Below the pieces are notes generated by a model. The model ran no database searches, was not told the DNA's origin, and worked only from the letters and a program-made list of their open reading frames with translations. From Amoebidium appalachense (lineage: Eukaryota > Ichthyosporea), in the NCBI GenBank assembly GCA_963693365.1, contig CAVNZM010000010.1:8928001-8992000 (forward strand): 64,000 bases of DNA, written 5' to 3'. The position numbers and the translations under genes are program-made. Position 1 is the first letter of the stretch. Each line of letters starts with the position of its first letter. Below, in pieces: positions 8,583-20,053 of the stretch.

Positions 8583-9665
8583 ATGGTACCAGTTCACAGA
8601 TATATATGCGACTGGAATGGCTGTAATAGACCGTTTCCAAACCTTCATGCTTTGAAAAGGCACGAGTTGGTACATACAGGAGCAAGACCATTTGAATGTC
8701 CATGGCCCGACTGTCACAGACATTATTCTCAGAAAGCGACACTCGACGCCCACTACAAGCTTCATACCGGCGAATTAGCATTTAAGTGTGACTGGCCTGG
8801 ATGCAACATTGGGTATAGCTGTTGGAGCAAATTGAAAATGCACATGCACAGACACCAAAATACCAGACCATTCAAATGCCCATGGGAAGGCTGCGAGTCA
8901 AGTTTTGTGGACAAGTACACACTCAATAAACACATCACCACGCACTCCGAGGACCGCCTGTTTGCGTGCACATGGACTGGATGTAAGAAAAGTTACCGAC
9001 ACGAAGCCAGCTTAAAAGTCCACCTGAAAAAACACACCATTATTACAGAGGGCGGACGGTGCGAGGTGCTGACACCGGCAGGGCGGATCGACCTACTGAC
9101 GGGCACGCAGGTCATCGAGGTCAAGCGTGTGGCGCAGTGGAAGGCGGCGCTCGGACAAGTGCAGGCATACCAACGCTTCTACCCTGATCGACAGGCTCGT
9201 GTGCACCTGTTTGCTTACGCGTCGATCGAGGTTTATAGGATTGCCGTCGAGACGATGGAGTCTCTTGGGGTGTTTGTGACGGTGGAGCCCGACACTCTGC
9301 GGCTAATTTGGGGGTGTCATGGGGACATCTGCACAACCCGGACAAAACCAACGGAGAGGGGACAGGAATCGAACGAAATACGCTTTCTAAAGGACGTAGC
9401 GACAGGCGCACGCGGAACACACAGCTTTGGTATCGAGAATGGGACCTGGGTTACAACATCGGGGATGGCCGGTTGCATGCGACAGTGGGCTGATATAAAT
9501 ATGTTGGACGATTGCGAGGTGGGGATCAAGAGACTGGGAACGGTGCTGACACAGGTTTTGGGCGGGTCATCGTTTGTTCCCGCAGGAGAGCGTGTCTCTA
9601 TAGGGAAACCTGGCAGACACACCCGTGCCCACAAGATAGAGTATAGCAAGATCATGGCATATTAG
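8583..9665 (+). CDS. Five C2H2 zinc fingers fused to a PD-(D/E)XK nuclease-like domain
   Basis: ATG 8583 to TAG 9665, 360 residues. Residues 7-151 hold five regularly spaced C2H2 fingers (C9/C14/H27/H31; C39/C44/H57/H61; C69/C74/H87/H91; C99/C104/H117/H121; C129/C134/H147/H151), each C-x4-C-x12-H-x3-H with a Trp between the cysteines, as in TFIIIA/GLI-type fingers. From residue 156 the pattern changes: GGRCEVLTPAGRIDLL, then VIEVK, then GQVQAY, followed by a HLFA strand. E161, D170, E179-x-K181 and Q192 match the order of catalytic residues in PD-(D/E)XK nucleases of the type seen in large DNA viruses. The last ~130 residues are unassigned. The architecture is a natural counterpart of a zinc-finger nuclease. 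A TATATATA only 12 nt before this ATG is too close to serve it; no other Met precedes finger 1. AATAAA follows at 9777. Confidence 0.75.
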   Translation: MVPVHRYICDWNGCNRPFPNLHALKRHELVHTGARPFECPWPDCHRHYSQKATLDAHYKLHTGELAFKCDWPGCNIGYSCWSKLKMHMHRHQNTRPFKCPWEGCESSFVDKYTLNKHITTHSEDRLFACTWTGCKKSYRHEASLKVHLKKHTIITEGGRCEVLTPAGRIDLLTGTQVIEVKRVAQWKAALGQVQAYQRFYPDRQARVHLFAYASIEVYRIAVETMESLGVFVTVEPDTLRLIWGCHGDICTTRTKPTERGQESNEIRFLKDVATGARGTHSFGIENGTWVTTSGMAGCMRQWADINMLDDCEVGIKRLGTVLTQVLGGSSFVPAGERVSIGKPGRHTRAHKIEYSKIMAY

Positions 9666-10125
9666 AGCTGTCCGAGAAGAAACACACAAACACACACCCC
9701 GCGCGGGCCGGGAGGCGGGCGAGGCAGGCGAGGCAGGGGTGGCTGGGGGTGGCTGTGAGGGGCGCGCGAGGAACCAAATAAACGCACAACCGGAACACGG
9801 ACCCACACCCCCACGCCCCCACGCCCCCACGCCCGCGAGGCCCGCGGGCCACACATGCACCGCGCGCGCACACAGACGTTCTGCGCGCGCACACAGGCCT
9901 CGCGGGCCCCGCACGCCGCACGGGCCACACGGGCCTCGCGGGCCCCTCCGGGGGCCCCTCGGGGCCTGAGGAGACAACAGACAACAAACAGTATGTCAAG
10001 ACAAGATGACAAGAAAAGTACAAGCGATGCAATCGGGCACAGGGGGAGGGGGGGGCATGGTTTGCGAATATTAGTTTATTGTCGACTGGGAGGGGGCCAC
10101 AGGCACCGCCCGAGCACAGTCGGGT
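9666..10125. repeat. GC-rich low-complexity spacer with poly(A) signal
   Basis: Mostly permutations of GCGGGCC, GCGCGC and CACACCCCCACGCCC. AATAAA at 9777 probably ends the zinc-finger gene. Long frames across it on both strands are compositional artefacts. Similar GC-rich tracts separate other virus-like genes (21.1, 22.9 and 24.8 kb). Confidence 0.6.
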
Positions 10126-10356
10126 TTATTCGGCGTCTGTCAGCTGCGGCTCGGATTCACGATGGCGGCGCTTTGCCTGGCGGCGGTCGGTTAAAGTGCG
10201 CTGCAATGCAACCAAGGCCTGATTGATGACATCCTTCTCCCGGCGCAGCCTTATGATCTCCGCACCGAGGCCCCTTATACCGTGGCAGATCACAGAGGTG
10301 GCGTCGCTGGGGTCGGGGCGGGTGCGGAGATCGGGGGTGACGATGCCGTTGGTCAC
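10126..10356 (-). CDS. Possible short coiled-coil protein, no ATG
   Basis: A minus-strand frame of 76 codons ends with TAA at 10126. It contains a helical, charged segment (EIIRLRREKDVINQALVALQ) and a basic stretch (RRQAKRRHR). The frame begins with GTG after an in-frame stop and has no ATG, so if real it is the 3' exon of a spliced gene or a truncated copy. Low confidence. Confidence 0.3.
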   Translation of the reverse strand: MTNGIVTPDLRTRPDPSDATSVICHGIRGLGAEIIRLRREKDVINQALVALQRTLTDRRQAKRRHRESEPQLTDAE

Positions 10357-10479
10357 GGATTGTTATTTTGTGTGGGTAAACGGAGAAGCAGAGAGCACAG
10401 ATGGGTGTTATGTAAAACACAACACAAAGACACACGGGAAAAACACAACCGGAGAGGAGGAACGATTTCTGGAACCATA

Positions 10480-11382
10480 GGAAGTGAATACGACTGCTTG
10501 TGATTTATTTCAAGATGAGGTCCCTTTTATACTTGGGAATGTGAAACGATAAACCAATCAAAAGAATGAAAACTATGAGTGTAAAATATATCGAATAAAA
10601 TGTCTGTCGACATTTAGAATATAAAACTCAATCCTCTAATGAAAGAAACTTCTAATAAAAGCACGGAAACATTTAATAAAATGAAACCACTTATGTAACT
10701 ATTAATTCATAACATATATTTATACATGTTCTTATCATAACACGTCTAAATATAATTTTTCCTAATAGTTGAAGAACATAGCACAATGCTACGTCGTGGG
10801 AAAGGAATGAGAAAGGAATGTAAGTTACTATATTTGGGAAAATACAAACGAGATATGATTGGATGACATATATAGATTTTGACGCAAACGACAATACGTG
10901 TGCGCGAGCTAAGTATGTCGATACGTACACAGATCTAAGATGTCGTGTACACGGAAACGGAAAAGAAAGAAAGAAATGAAGAAAGGAAAAGGAAACAAAC
11001 TACAACAACTAATAAATAAATACCAAACTCAACTTCTAAGTCTTGCTGAGAATTAAGTGAAGATGACATCCCCACTCAAGGGTTGGAAGTTGGGTTCTCG
11101 TGAAGTTTGTTGATGTGACTGTTGATGTTAAGACTTTCACACATGTAGAAGTAGGTGCCGTGAAGTCACAGTCAAGTTTCCCCACTCGAGAAGACAATGG
11201 AGAAGACTTGAAGGTGCAAGCCGGGGAAGAAAACCAAAACGGAAGAAGCACACAACGACGGTTGCCTCTGAAGACTCGGAAGATGACGGTAGCCAATGAC
11301 GTGATATATAAATATATATAGAAGAAACAACTAGTGTATGTGTGACGTGTTGGTGGCTAATGATAAATACAAAAGGCATCTA
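10480..11382. other. AT-rich spacer with LTR-like features on the minus strand
   Basis: No convincing coding frame. Read on the minus strand from the inverted repeat at 11383 it resembles a U3-R region: a purine-rich tract ending in GGGGGCGA, then TGAAATAACTAGACTGGG, a TATATATATTTATATAT box at about 11300-11322, and a further ~230 nt of CT-rich sequence. This is compatible with a degraded solo LTR of a Ty3-gypsy-like element, but no LTR partner in direct orientation is visible. Confidence 0.35.
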
Positions 11383-11487
11383 GTTCGGGGGGCCCAGTCT
11401 AGTTATTTCATCTCGCCCCCTCTTCTCTACTCCTTATTCTAGGCATGTGTCACGATATAAGATGGAATTCGGAATCCTAAATACAGA
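11383..11487 (+). repeat. Left arm of inverted repeat
   Basis: Begins GTTCGGGGGGCCCAGTCTAG and continues through TCTCGCCCCCTCTTCTCT to GTCACGATATAAGATG. Its reverse complement matches 19950-20053 with about one difference per ten bases, including the outermost G-run and the inner TGTCACGATATAAGATG block. Divergence rises inward. Confidence 0.7.
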
Positions 11488-12119
11488 AAATCGTAAAACC
11501 CAGAAAATCGTCAATTTTGGATTTTTAGTCAATCAAGATTTAGATTTTATGAAATTTTTAAATATGTAATTAAAAGTTTAATTAACTTATTTATTAAGAA
11601 GCAGGGAATTTAGTTCTATGTTAATAGTACATTTGGAGTATAATTGAATGAAACCATTCAATGTAATAATAGGAGTAGTAATTGATAAGGTAGGATGAAT
11701 AATAATGTATAAGGAGGAAGGATTAATGATTAGAGGTTATTATAAATAATAAAGGATTAAAAAAATAAAGATTATAAGTAGAAGGAAGGATAAGATCTTA
11801 AGATTACTGAGGTAGAATGGATGAATACATAGAAATGATTAATTAGAATTGAAGAAGTCTGCTAATGGTTGAGGTAGGGTGGATTAGGATAAGATCTAAT
11901 GATTGCTAAGATATGGAGGAGTAAAGATTAGAAAGGATGAGGGCTAAATGTGATGGATTAGGGATTGATAAGGAATGTGGAATGAATGCAAAAAGATAAA
12001 TAAACTAAGAGATAGCTGAGGTAGAATGCATACAAAAGGGTAAAAAGTTAGGAAAATTAAGATTGAGGTAGGATGAATGCAAAAAGATAAATAAACTAAG
12101 AGATAACTGAGGTAGATTG

Positions 12120-13250
12120 AGAGTTAACAGTAGAAGAATATTTAGTAGTAGAAGAATATTGAGCAATAGAAAGGTGTTGAGCAGTATAAAATGTGGAGTA
12201 GTAGATTGAAAGTTAGTAGTAGAAGAAGATTGAGCAGTATAAGAATGTTGAGCAGTGAAAGGATATTGAGCAGTAGAATAAAAGTTAGTAGTAGAAGAAT
12301 GTTAATCAATAGAATAAGAGTTAGCAATGGAATGAAATTTAGTAGTAGAATTAAGGTTAACAATAGAAGAATGTTGAGTAGTAGATTGAATAGTGGAAGA
12401 ATGTTAAGCAGTGTATTGACTAGTAGAAGAATGTTAAGCAGTGTATTGAACAGTATAAGAATGTTGACCAACGGATTGAACAGTATAAGAATGTTGAGCA
12501 ACGGATTGAACAGTGGAAGAATGTTTAACTGTGATTTGAGCAGTAAAAATATTTAACAATAGAACTATGTTTAACGGGAGAAGAATGTTAAGCAGTGAAT
12601 TGAGTAATAGATTTAGAGTTAGTAGTGGAATAAAGTTTAGTAATAGAATGAAGGTTAATAATAGAATAAAGTTGAGCCGTAGATTGAGTAGTAGAAGAAT
12701 GTTGAGCAGTATAAAAATGTTAAGCAGGAGATTGAGAATTAGCAATGAAATAAAGTCTAGTAATAGAATGAAGGTTAATAGTAAAGAATATTTAGCAGAG
12801 AATTTAGCAGTAGAAGAATATTTAGCAATGGAATAAGAGTTAGCAGTAGAAGAATATTTAGCAGTGGAATAAGAGTTAGCAGTAGAAAAATATTTAGCAA
12901 TGGAATAAGAGTTAGTAGTAAAAGAATGTTTAACAGGGGATTGAGTAGTAGAAGGAAGTTTAGCACTGGATTGAACAGTAGAAGAATGTTGAGCAGTAGA
13001 TTGAAAGTTAACAATATAAGAAGGTTGAGCAGTATAAAAAAATGTTGAGCAGTAGTAGAAGGTTGAGCAGGCGATTAAAAATGTTGAGCTGTAATAGAAG
13101 GTTGAGCAAGCGATTAAGAATGTTGAGCAGGCGATTAAGAATGTTGAGTAGGGGGGGGGGATTAAGCAGTAGAAGAATGTTAAGCAGTGGATTGAACAGT
13201 AGAAGGGTGTTGAACAGTAGAAGGATGTTGAACAGTATGTATCACCTATG
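12120..13250. repeat. Purine-rich degenerate minisatellite
   Basis: Dozens of imperfect units of about 24-30 nt around AGTAGAAGAATGTTGAGCAG. Frames in this stretch (Arg/Met/Leu/Ser repeats on plus, Leu/Asn/Ile repeats on minus) are repeat translations and not genes. Confidence 0.75.
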
Positions 13251-16200
13251 TTAGGTAATGTATCGCCAATATTAGGTAATGTGTCGATTGAATGCTGGAA
13301 GATTGAAGGATGGGAGACTAATAGAAGATTGAGTGAGTGAGGGGGTAGAGGATTAAATGAATGATGGGTAGAGGATTGAATGATGGAAGATGGGTAGAGG
13401 ATTAAGTGATGAAGGGCGGGTAGAGTATTGAATGATGTAAGATGGGTAGAAGATTAAGCGATGAAGGACGGGTAGAGGATTGAGCGATGAAGGGCGGGTA
13501 GAGGATTGAGCGAGGGTGGATAGAAATTGGAGGCTGATGGAAGATTGAGTGATAGAAGATGGGAGACTAATAGAAGGTACATGGAAAAGTAAAGGATGGA
13601 AGATTAATAGAAGATGAATAGAAGATTGGAGATTAAACTATGGAAGACGGATAAAAGATAGAAGACACATGGAAGATTAAAGGTACTTACTGGTGCGACA
13701 AGTTTAACAGTATCCTCCGTCTCTGCTTCACTTCTGTCCAAAAACGTCTTGATCTGCTATTAACTTCTTAGTATTACATTTTTTATAAGATCTTAATAAG
13801 TACTTACTAACTGACTAACTGATTTGTATTAACAGATACTTACTAACAGGTGCTACTAACGGATACTTACCTCTTATCCCTTAACAGGTACTTACCTTTT
13901 ATCTCTTAATAGGTACTTCTTAACTGGTATTTACTGGTGTGACAAGCTTATCACCTGTTTCCTCTTCGCTTCGGTCCAAAACATCTTGATCTGCTATTAA
14001 CTTCTTAGTGTTACACTTCTCTTGGTATCTATATTAGAGTTACGAGCTTCTAAGATTTATATCAGCGAGAAGTACTAAAATCTCTAGCTAAATCCATCAA
14101 TTTGGAAGATAAATTTAATAATGAATTGAAAAATGGTCTGTGGGATAGTTGTAACTTGTCTCGTGGGATAGTTGTAACTTGTCTCGTGAGTGTCTTTCAG
14201 TGGATAGAATTAATTAAAACGTGTAAATTTTACCGGCTATACAAAAATGAAGTATGGAATTTACACTATAAGCTTAAATTTAGAGAAGACTTGAAAATGG
14301 TCTGTGGAATTGTTGTAACAGGTCTCATGGGTTATGAATCTTGTCACACCAAAACTGATACCCATTGGCAGAGTAAAGATTGTCGGAATTATACATCTGA
14401 AATAGAAAACTACAGTGTTAGAATTAAGCCACTGGCTTAAACATAATAGCTACGAAAGCATTAGTATCTTGTGATACTATGTTCGCTTCTGAAATGATAG
14501 TAGATACTCCAGTGCTAACTGAAGCCGACACAATTGAAGCTGATGTTATTAAATAAAGTACTCTAGCTATACCTGATAAGCCTATTAAACTACATAGATA
14601 TAAACTCAACAATATTATCATTGCTCAATTGTACTGTCCGATAAATGTACAAACTTCTAACTGTAGCATCCAAATTCTTACCTAACAGCTTGATGATAAC
14701 CCTCCGAAAATTACCCATAAGAACCTCTCAGACAACCATCAGTTACTCTTAAGAATCTTGCAGACAACTCTCCGTCTCGTTATCCTTAAGACCCTTTAAG
14801 ACAACCATCGTAGAAGATCGTCTACGAAGATTACCCAAGACAATCATCGGAGAAGAAGAAGATAACCCATGATCGTCTACGAGGATCATCCACGAGGATC
14901 ATCCAAGAAGATTACCATCGTAAAAGATCGTCCACGAGGATCATCCAAGAAGAAGATCACCCAAGAAGATCACCTAAGGCAACCATCTAAGAAGAAGAAG
15001 ATCACCCAAGAAGATCATCAGAAAAGTTACCCATAAGAACCTTTCAGACGAGCATCCGACAAATAACTCTTAAAGGCCATCGTAAAAGATTATCCTCAAA
15101 GACTTTTAGCTCAACTAGTTTCTCGTCTATTCAATTATGTTACCGCATCTGCACGGTTAATTCAATTTCATGGATTTGTTCTCAAAGACAGTCAAAGCAT
15201 TTTTACCATCTTCAGGAGTAGAACGCCTATCACTAACTCTTATACCTACTGTTAAATAAGCTAACTTCAGATACTAGCATTGAGGACACATCATGTACTA
15301 TATTTTTTCTTACGAGTTTGCCGTACACTATGTTTTTGACAAAATTTGCACAATATATCTGGACGCATAAATCCGACGGCCTTTCAAAATAAAGGCTTCT
15401 GCCTCAAATTGAAATCTCTATAAATGATGCAATTTTCTCAAGCAATACATATCTTATCTCGAAGTTACGATATAGGTACTAAGATTGAGGACACGTCATG
15501 TATTATACCTCCTCTTACAAGTTTGCTGTATACTGTGAGTTGGATAAACAGTCGCACTCTGCCATTCTCTGCGATACTGCTTTATGGAGGGTTCTAGAGT
15601 TCTTTTAAGATGATAAATTTTACTGCTACGGTTTCTCACCTTCTTTATAGTGTCTATCTGCATCAGGGGATCAGATTTTTCATACCAATAAATTGATATG
15701 GGTGTTAATTAATAAATACCCCCCCCAGTTACTTAATTGGGTTAGAAAGGACTCTGACTTGATAATTTATTTAAAATCCATTAGAGTATACTTTAAACAA
15801 GGAAGCTCATCTACTCGTCAACTACCGTCTACTCGTTGCTCTTTTACAGTATATAATACTAACTTAGATCCGCAATATTCCATTGCTCTTTTACAGTACA
15901 TAATATTAACTTAGATATGCAATATTCCATTGCTCTTTCAATTATCTTTTGACTTATTACCATACATGATTAATTAGATCATTCACTTCTAACTTTTCAA
16001 CTAGAGTTGGGTACCAAAAGCTTTAGGAAGTCCCCGGAGTTTGGTAGTTTTAGGCCCAAAAGTGATGTCCTAAATCACAAAGCACCTACTTACTAAAGCA
16101 GTACATACCTTATCCGAAAGTACAATATTAGTTGTGCCGAGTTTATACTGTTAAGTAAAAACCTCCTATGAGAACATTTCATTTACGCTATGACGCATTA

Positions 16201-16340
16201 ACGTCTGTCCACTGGTGTTAGATTAAGTACAGTTTTTATACTAGAATTGTCTCCTGAATACTAACCCATCTTCATTAAAGTAGTGATACTCTTAATGCCA
16301 TTAGAATTCTTTAGTTATTCGAGTAGTCATATCCTAAATG
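13251..16340. other. AT-rich interior of island, no gene seen
   Basis: Contains a decayed GGGTAGAGGATTGA-type repeat (13330-13520), a ~230-nt-spaced imperfect duplication (about 13685-13790 and 13915-14025, sharing TCTTGATCTGCTATTAACTT), and CATCCAAGAAGAAGATCACC-type repeats (14850-15020). A 112-codon frame at 14102-14440 has no recognisable similarity. Confidence 0.5.
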
Positions 16341-16366
16341 CCATTGTGATTTTATGGTCATTTTAG

Positions 16367-16535
16367 TTTATCCATCAAGTACAGTTTTCGCTTTTCTCTG
16401 GTTATTCTAGTTTATCCATCAAGTACAGCTTTCGCTTTTCTCTGGTTATTCTAGTTTATCCCTCAAGTACAGCTTTCACTTTTCTCTGGTCATTCTAGTT
16501 TATCCATCAAGTACAGCTTTCGATTTTCTCTTGAG
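16367..16535. repeat. 44-bp tandem repeat, four copies
   Basis: Units begin TTTATCCATCAAGTACAG and end TTTTCTCTGGTTATTCTAG; the last copy is truncated. Spacing is 44 nt. Confidence 0.75.
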
Positions 16536-17635
16536 AGCTGTTACACTCTGCGCAAGCGACGCAGAAGACCTAGGACTTTCGGCGAGTCAGTGTCACAGAT
16601 TTTTCATGCACCCCTCTTTGTTATTTATATACGTATGGCCTATCGTGCGTGCCCACAATTGTTTCATGCATTCCTGTTATTTATACACTTATGTTATACC
16701 GTATGCGATCCGATTTGATCTATGCACTTATGCTCTACCATGCACGAGTAACTCATTAACATCGATGATCCATTCGCATACTAGATAACTAAACAACATT
16801 CATGATAGACACCTAATAACACTAATCATTAATAATTTATGCTATGCACTTAAGAGCACCACTGATTCCTGCATGATCACAATTGTCTCAGGCACTCAAT
16901 AACACTACTGATTTTTGCATGATCATAATTGTTTCAAGCACTCAATAACGTTACGGATTTCTGCACGATCACAATTGTTTCATACACTTGCACTCATACT
17001 GTGCGCGATCCCCATTGAGTTATACTATGTACTTGAGAGCATATACCCTAAATTTAAAGGAGACACATTAATGACTACACATTAGCGATATATTAATACA
17101 AGCTAACCATCCAACTAGTCCTCGAAAGTCTAAGTAATCAATAGCTCACAGTTAACTTAGCGGAACTAATTGTCAAACCAGTTTACAAGCGTGTAAGTAA
17201 CCAACAGCTCATAATTAACCTAGTTCCGCATACGAGTTCTCAATGAGTTGCTAGTCCTATACGAGTGGCGGCTCCTCAGAGTCCAAATTCACCTTGTACG
17301 AGTAAGGAGAATTTTCCAAAAGCATAAGTCCCTTAGCGATAAGGCTCAAGCGAGACTCTCACAACGAGCTTGTCGTCATCTGATGACAATAGCATAAGAC
17401 TTTTATCTTAGCGAGAAAGCTCTACTGAGACCTAACACAAGAAGGTCATATCAAGGCAGTACGACAAGCACAAGAAGTTTACATCATAAGGATAATCAAC
17501 AGATGACGCTCTCGGATAGCTGTTACACTTTGACATCCTAACAAAAATTCCTAGGTAACGGCTTTCTAAGAGCTGTTACATCTTTACATAGTGGCGACCA
17601 ACCCTATATGTTCGCACCAACGACCATTCCAAGCT
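16536..17635. other. AT-rich interior of island, no gene seen
   Basis: Degenerate repeats around CACTCAATAACACTACTGAT (16860-16960) and AGCTCATAATTAACCTAG-type blocks; no coding signal. Confidence 0.4.
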
Positions 17636-17955
17636 AGCTTAGATCAATAACCTTACGCACAGGTACACAGTACCCAGCGAGCTTAATCTAATTGTCTTGT
17701 GCACAAGTACACAGTACCAAGCTAGCTTACGCCATTTGCACACAGGTACACAGTACCCAGGGAGCTTAATCAAATTGTCTTGTACACAGTACCAAGCTAG
17801 CTTACGCCATTTGTATTGCACACAGGTACACAGTACCCAGCAGACTTAATCCATTTGTCTTGTGCACAGTACCAAGCTAGCTTACGCTATTTGTATTGCA
17901 CACAGGTACACAGTACCCAGCGGACTTAATCCATTTGTCTTGTGCACAGGTTCTA
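17636..17955. repeat. Compound tandem repeat with GGTACACAGTACC core
   Basis: About five units of 55-80 nt, each with CACAGGTACACAGTACCCAG and AGTACCAAGCTAGCTTACGC. The core GGTACACAGTACC is almost palindromic. Confidence 0.65.
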
Positions 17956-18619
17956 GCATTGAACTCCTTTTACATATTTAAGGGCAGACTATCTCTTCAA
18001 TACCGTTCTATACATTAGTGAAAAGTACTGTTTCGCATGTAGTCTCTGAGGATCCTAATCATAGATATCGATCTACTTTGGTTTCCTGCTGATTGTCCAT
18101 TGTTACATCTTAAAGCTTTAGACGTCTCAGCATATAGCGAAATTTATAGTGGACTAATTGTGTTAGTACCACTGACCGCACCTTGTTCTACTAATGCCGA
18201 TGACACTAATATAAGTAAAGGTGGAGTAAAAACTAGCAGTATTAAATTACCTTAATTTGAGTAAGAGTCTTTGGGTCTTCTAATTTAAACAGATAAGAAA
18301 AGGCTGCTAGGAAAGTAAATTTAGAAAAGTAACAAAGCTTATGATACACTAAACGGAATCATTCCTTCTTCTAATTAAAATTATTCATTAAACAACCCAA
18401 GGAACTACTCCTCGGAGCTAAGTGGTTATAAATTTATAATCATCATTATATCTCCATTTTTATAATTATGAAATCAACATACAGTACTCACTGTGAATAC
18501 TAATGCTGCTAAAGAGGCGTAAATTGGCCAGGGATTTGTGAAACTACTTGGTATAAATAGCTTATGAATGTGAACTACCATCTGGAATGACAGCTGTTAT
18601 AATAAGATGATACATATGA

Positions 18620-18885
18620 GGATCTCAGAGTACCGTACCTGGTACTCCTAAATCCATATGGATAACTAGTATCGTACATGGTACTCCTAAATTAATATGG
18701 ATAACTAGTATCGTACCTGGTATTCCTAAATCAAAATGGATAACTAGTATCGTACCTGGTACTCCTAAACCAAAATGGATAACTAGTATCGTACCTAGTA
18801 CTCCTAAATCAAAATGGATAACTAGTATCGTACCTGGTACTCCTTAATTTAAATGAATAACTAGTATCGTATCTGGTACTATTGG
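18620..18885. repeat. ~40-bp tandem repeat
   Basis: Six to seven copies of AACTAGTATCGTACCTGGTA followed by CTCCTAAATCAAAATGGAT. Confidence 0.75.
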
Positions 18886-19479
18886 TTCGATATAAAATAA
18901 TACGGAGAAAGTTGTTCCTAATAATACTCCAAACGCATCTGCTCTAATAAACAGCATTTCTATATCTTTATGCTATGTCTAAATTAAGCATCTTTATTCT
19001 TTCCTACTAAGGGAGTAGTGTAACTACTATAATTATAAGAAAGCCAATTAAAATCTCTTAAGAGATTACTTCCTAAGAGGATAGTCTTATGCTCTTATCC
19101 CTACGCTACAACAAACTCGTGGAGTACTTTCTCTTCATTACCTTTAAGATTATATATTAGTCCATAAATTGGAGCACCGCGAAAGTTCCGTCGATTTCCG
19201 CAGGTACCAAGATTATGATCTGCTAAACCTCCAATTATTAGACTCGTCCCGTCTGAATCGGGATTTTTCAAAATTGGCATCTGACCTTATCTGGATTTTT
19301 CAAGATCGGCTTCTAACCATCTTTTCTCTTACCTACTATTGAATAGTTTAATTCTACTACTAACTTGCTATAATTAGAGCAATTTCTTCCTTTCTTCCAT
19401 TTAAGATTTCTAACTGGTTAAACCTCAGAGTACCAGATGGGTCTCTTCTGTACCCGGAAATTTTCTAATTGAGACCTCC

Positions 19480-19945
19480 ACTTTTTGGAATTCGGCAATT
19501 TACCCTTATTTTTCTTATAAATCGGTTAATTACAAATTAAGGTTTTTATAAATTCCTAAATATGATCTGCTATAATTACAAATTTCAAGTTCGTCACTCC
19601 CGAAATTTGACATTTCGACATCTTCTGTATTTAGGATTTTTAAATTATTTACCCTTATTTCTCTTATAAATCGGTTAATTACAATTTAAGATTCTTATAA
19701 ATTCCTAAATATGATCTGCTATAATTACAAATCTCAAGGTCGTCACTCCCGAAATTTAACATTTCGACATCTTCTGTGTTTAGGATTTTAAAATTATTTA
19801 CCCTTTATTTTCCCTTATAAATAGGTTAATAACAATTTAAGATTGTTATAAAATCCAATTTCTGCTCTGCTAAAATTCCAAATTTCAAGGTCGTCACTCT
19901 TAAAAATCAAAATTTTGACATTTTTCCAGATTTTTGACAATTTAC
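19480..19945. repeat. ~130-170-bp tandem repeat next to right inverted-repeat arm
   Basis: Three imperfect copies containing CGTCACTCCCGAAATTTGAC, CTTCTGTATTTAGGATTTT and CTTATAAATCGGTTAATTAC. The left inverted-repeat arm is followed inward by the related CTAAATACAGAAAATCG, so both arms share more than the 105 bp counted. Confidence 0.6.
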
Positions 19946-19949
19946 CACT

Positions 19950-20053
19950 TTCTGGATTTAGGATTGGAATTATCATCTTATATCGTGACAGAAGCTTAGA
20001 ATAAGAATAGAGAAGAGGGGGCGATGTGAAATAACTAGACTGGGCCCCCGAAC
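19950..20053 (-). repeat. Right arm of inverted repeat
   Basis: Minus-strand sequence begins GTTCGGGGGCCCAGTCTAG and pairs with the arm at 11383-11487. It stops exactly at the first N of the gap, so the repeat may extend outward. Confidence 0.7.

Larger units (their letters stand above)
11383..20053. mobile_element. AT-rich gene-poor island bounded by inverted repeats
   Basis: About 8.7 kb of AT-rich DNA without a credible gene, sharply different from the GC-rich virus-like genes on both sides. The ends are a ~105-bp inverted repeat (11383-11487 and 19950-20053). Each end, read outward, has a purine-rich tract (AGAGAAGAGGGGGCGA) followed by TGAAATAACTAGACTGGG, which looks like a polypurine tract joined to a 3' LTR. 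That suggests two retroelement 3' ends facing outward around decayed interior DNA; a single inverted-repeat element is the alternative. The interior carries at least six families of degenerate tandem repeats. The right end runs directly into the assembly gap, so its true neighbour is unknown. Confidence 0.45.

Noticed and set aside
12142-13254. Leu/Asn-rich and Arg/Met/Ser-rich frames in the AT-rich island
   Set aside because: Translations of a degenerate minisatellite.
14102-14440. 112-codon frame in the AT-rich island
   Set aside because: Contains an internal direct repeat, no recognised pattern and no expression signals.
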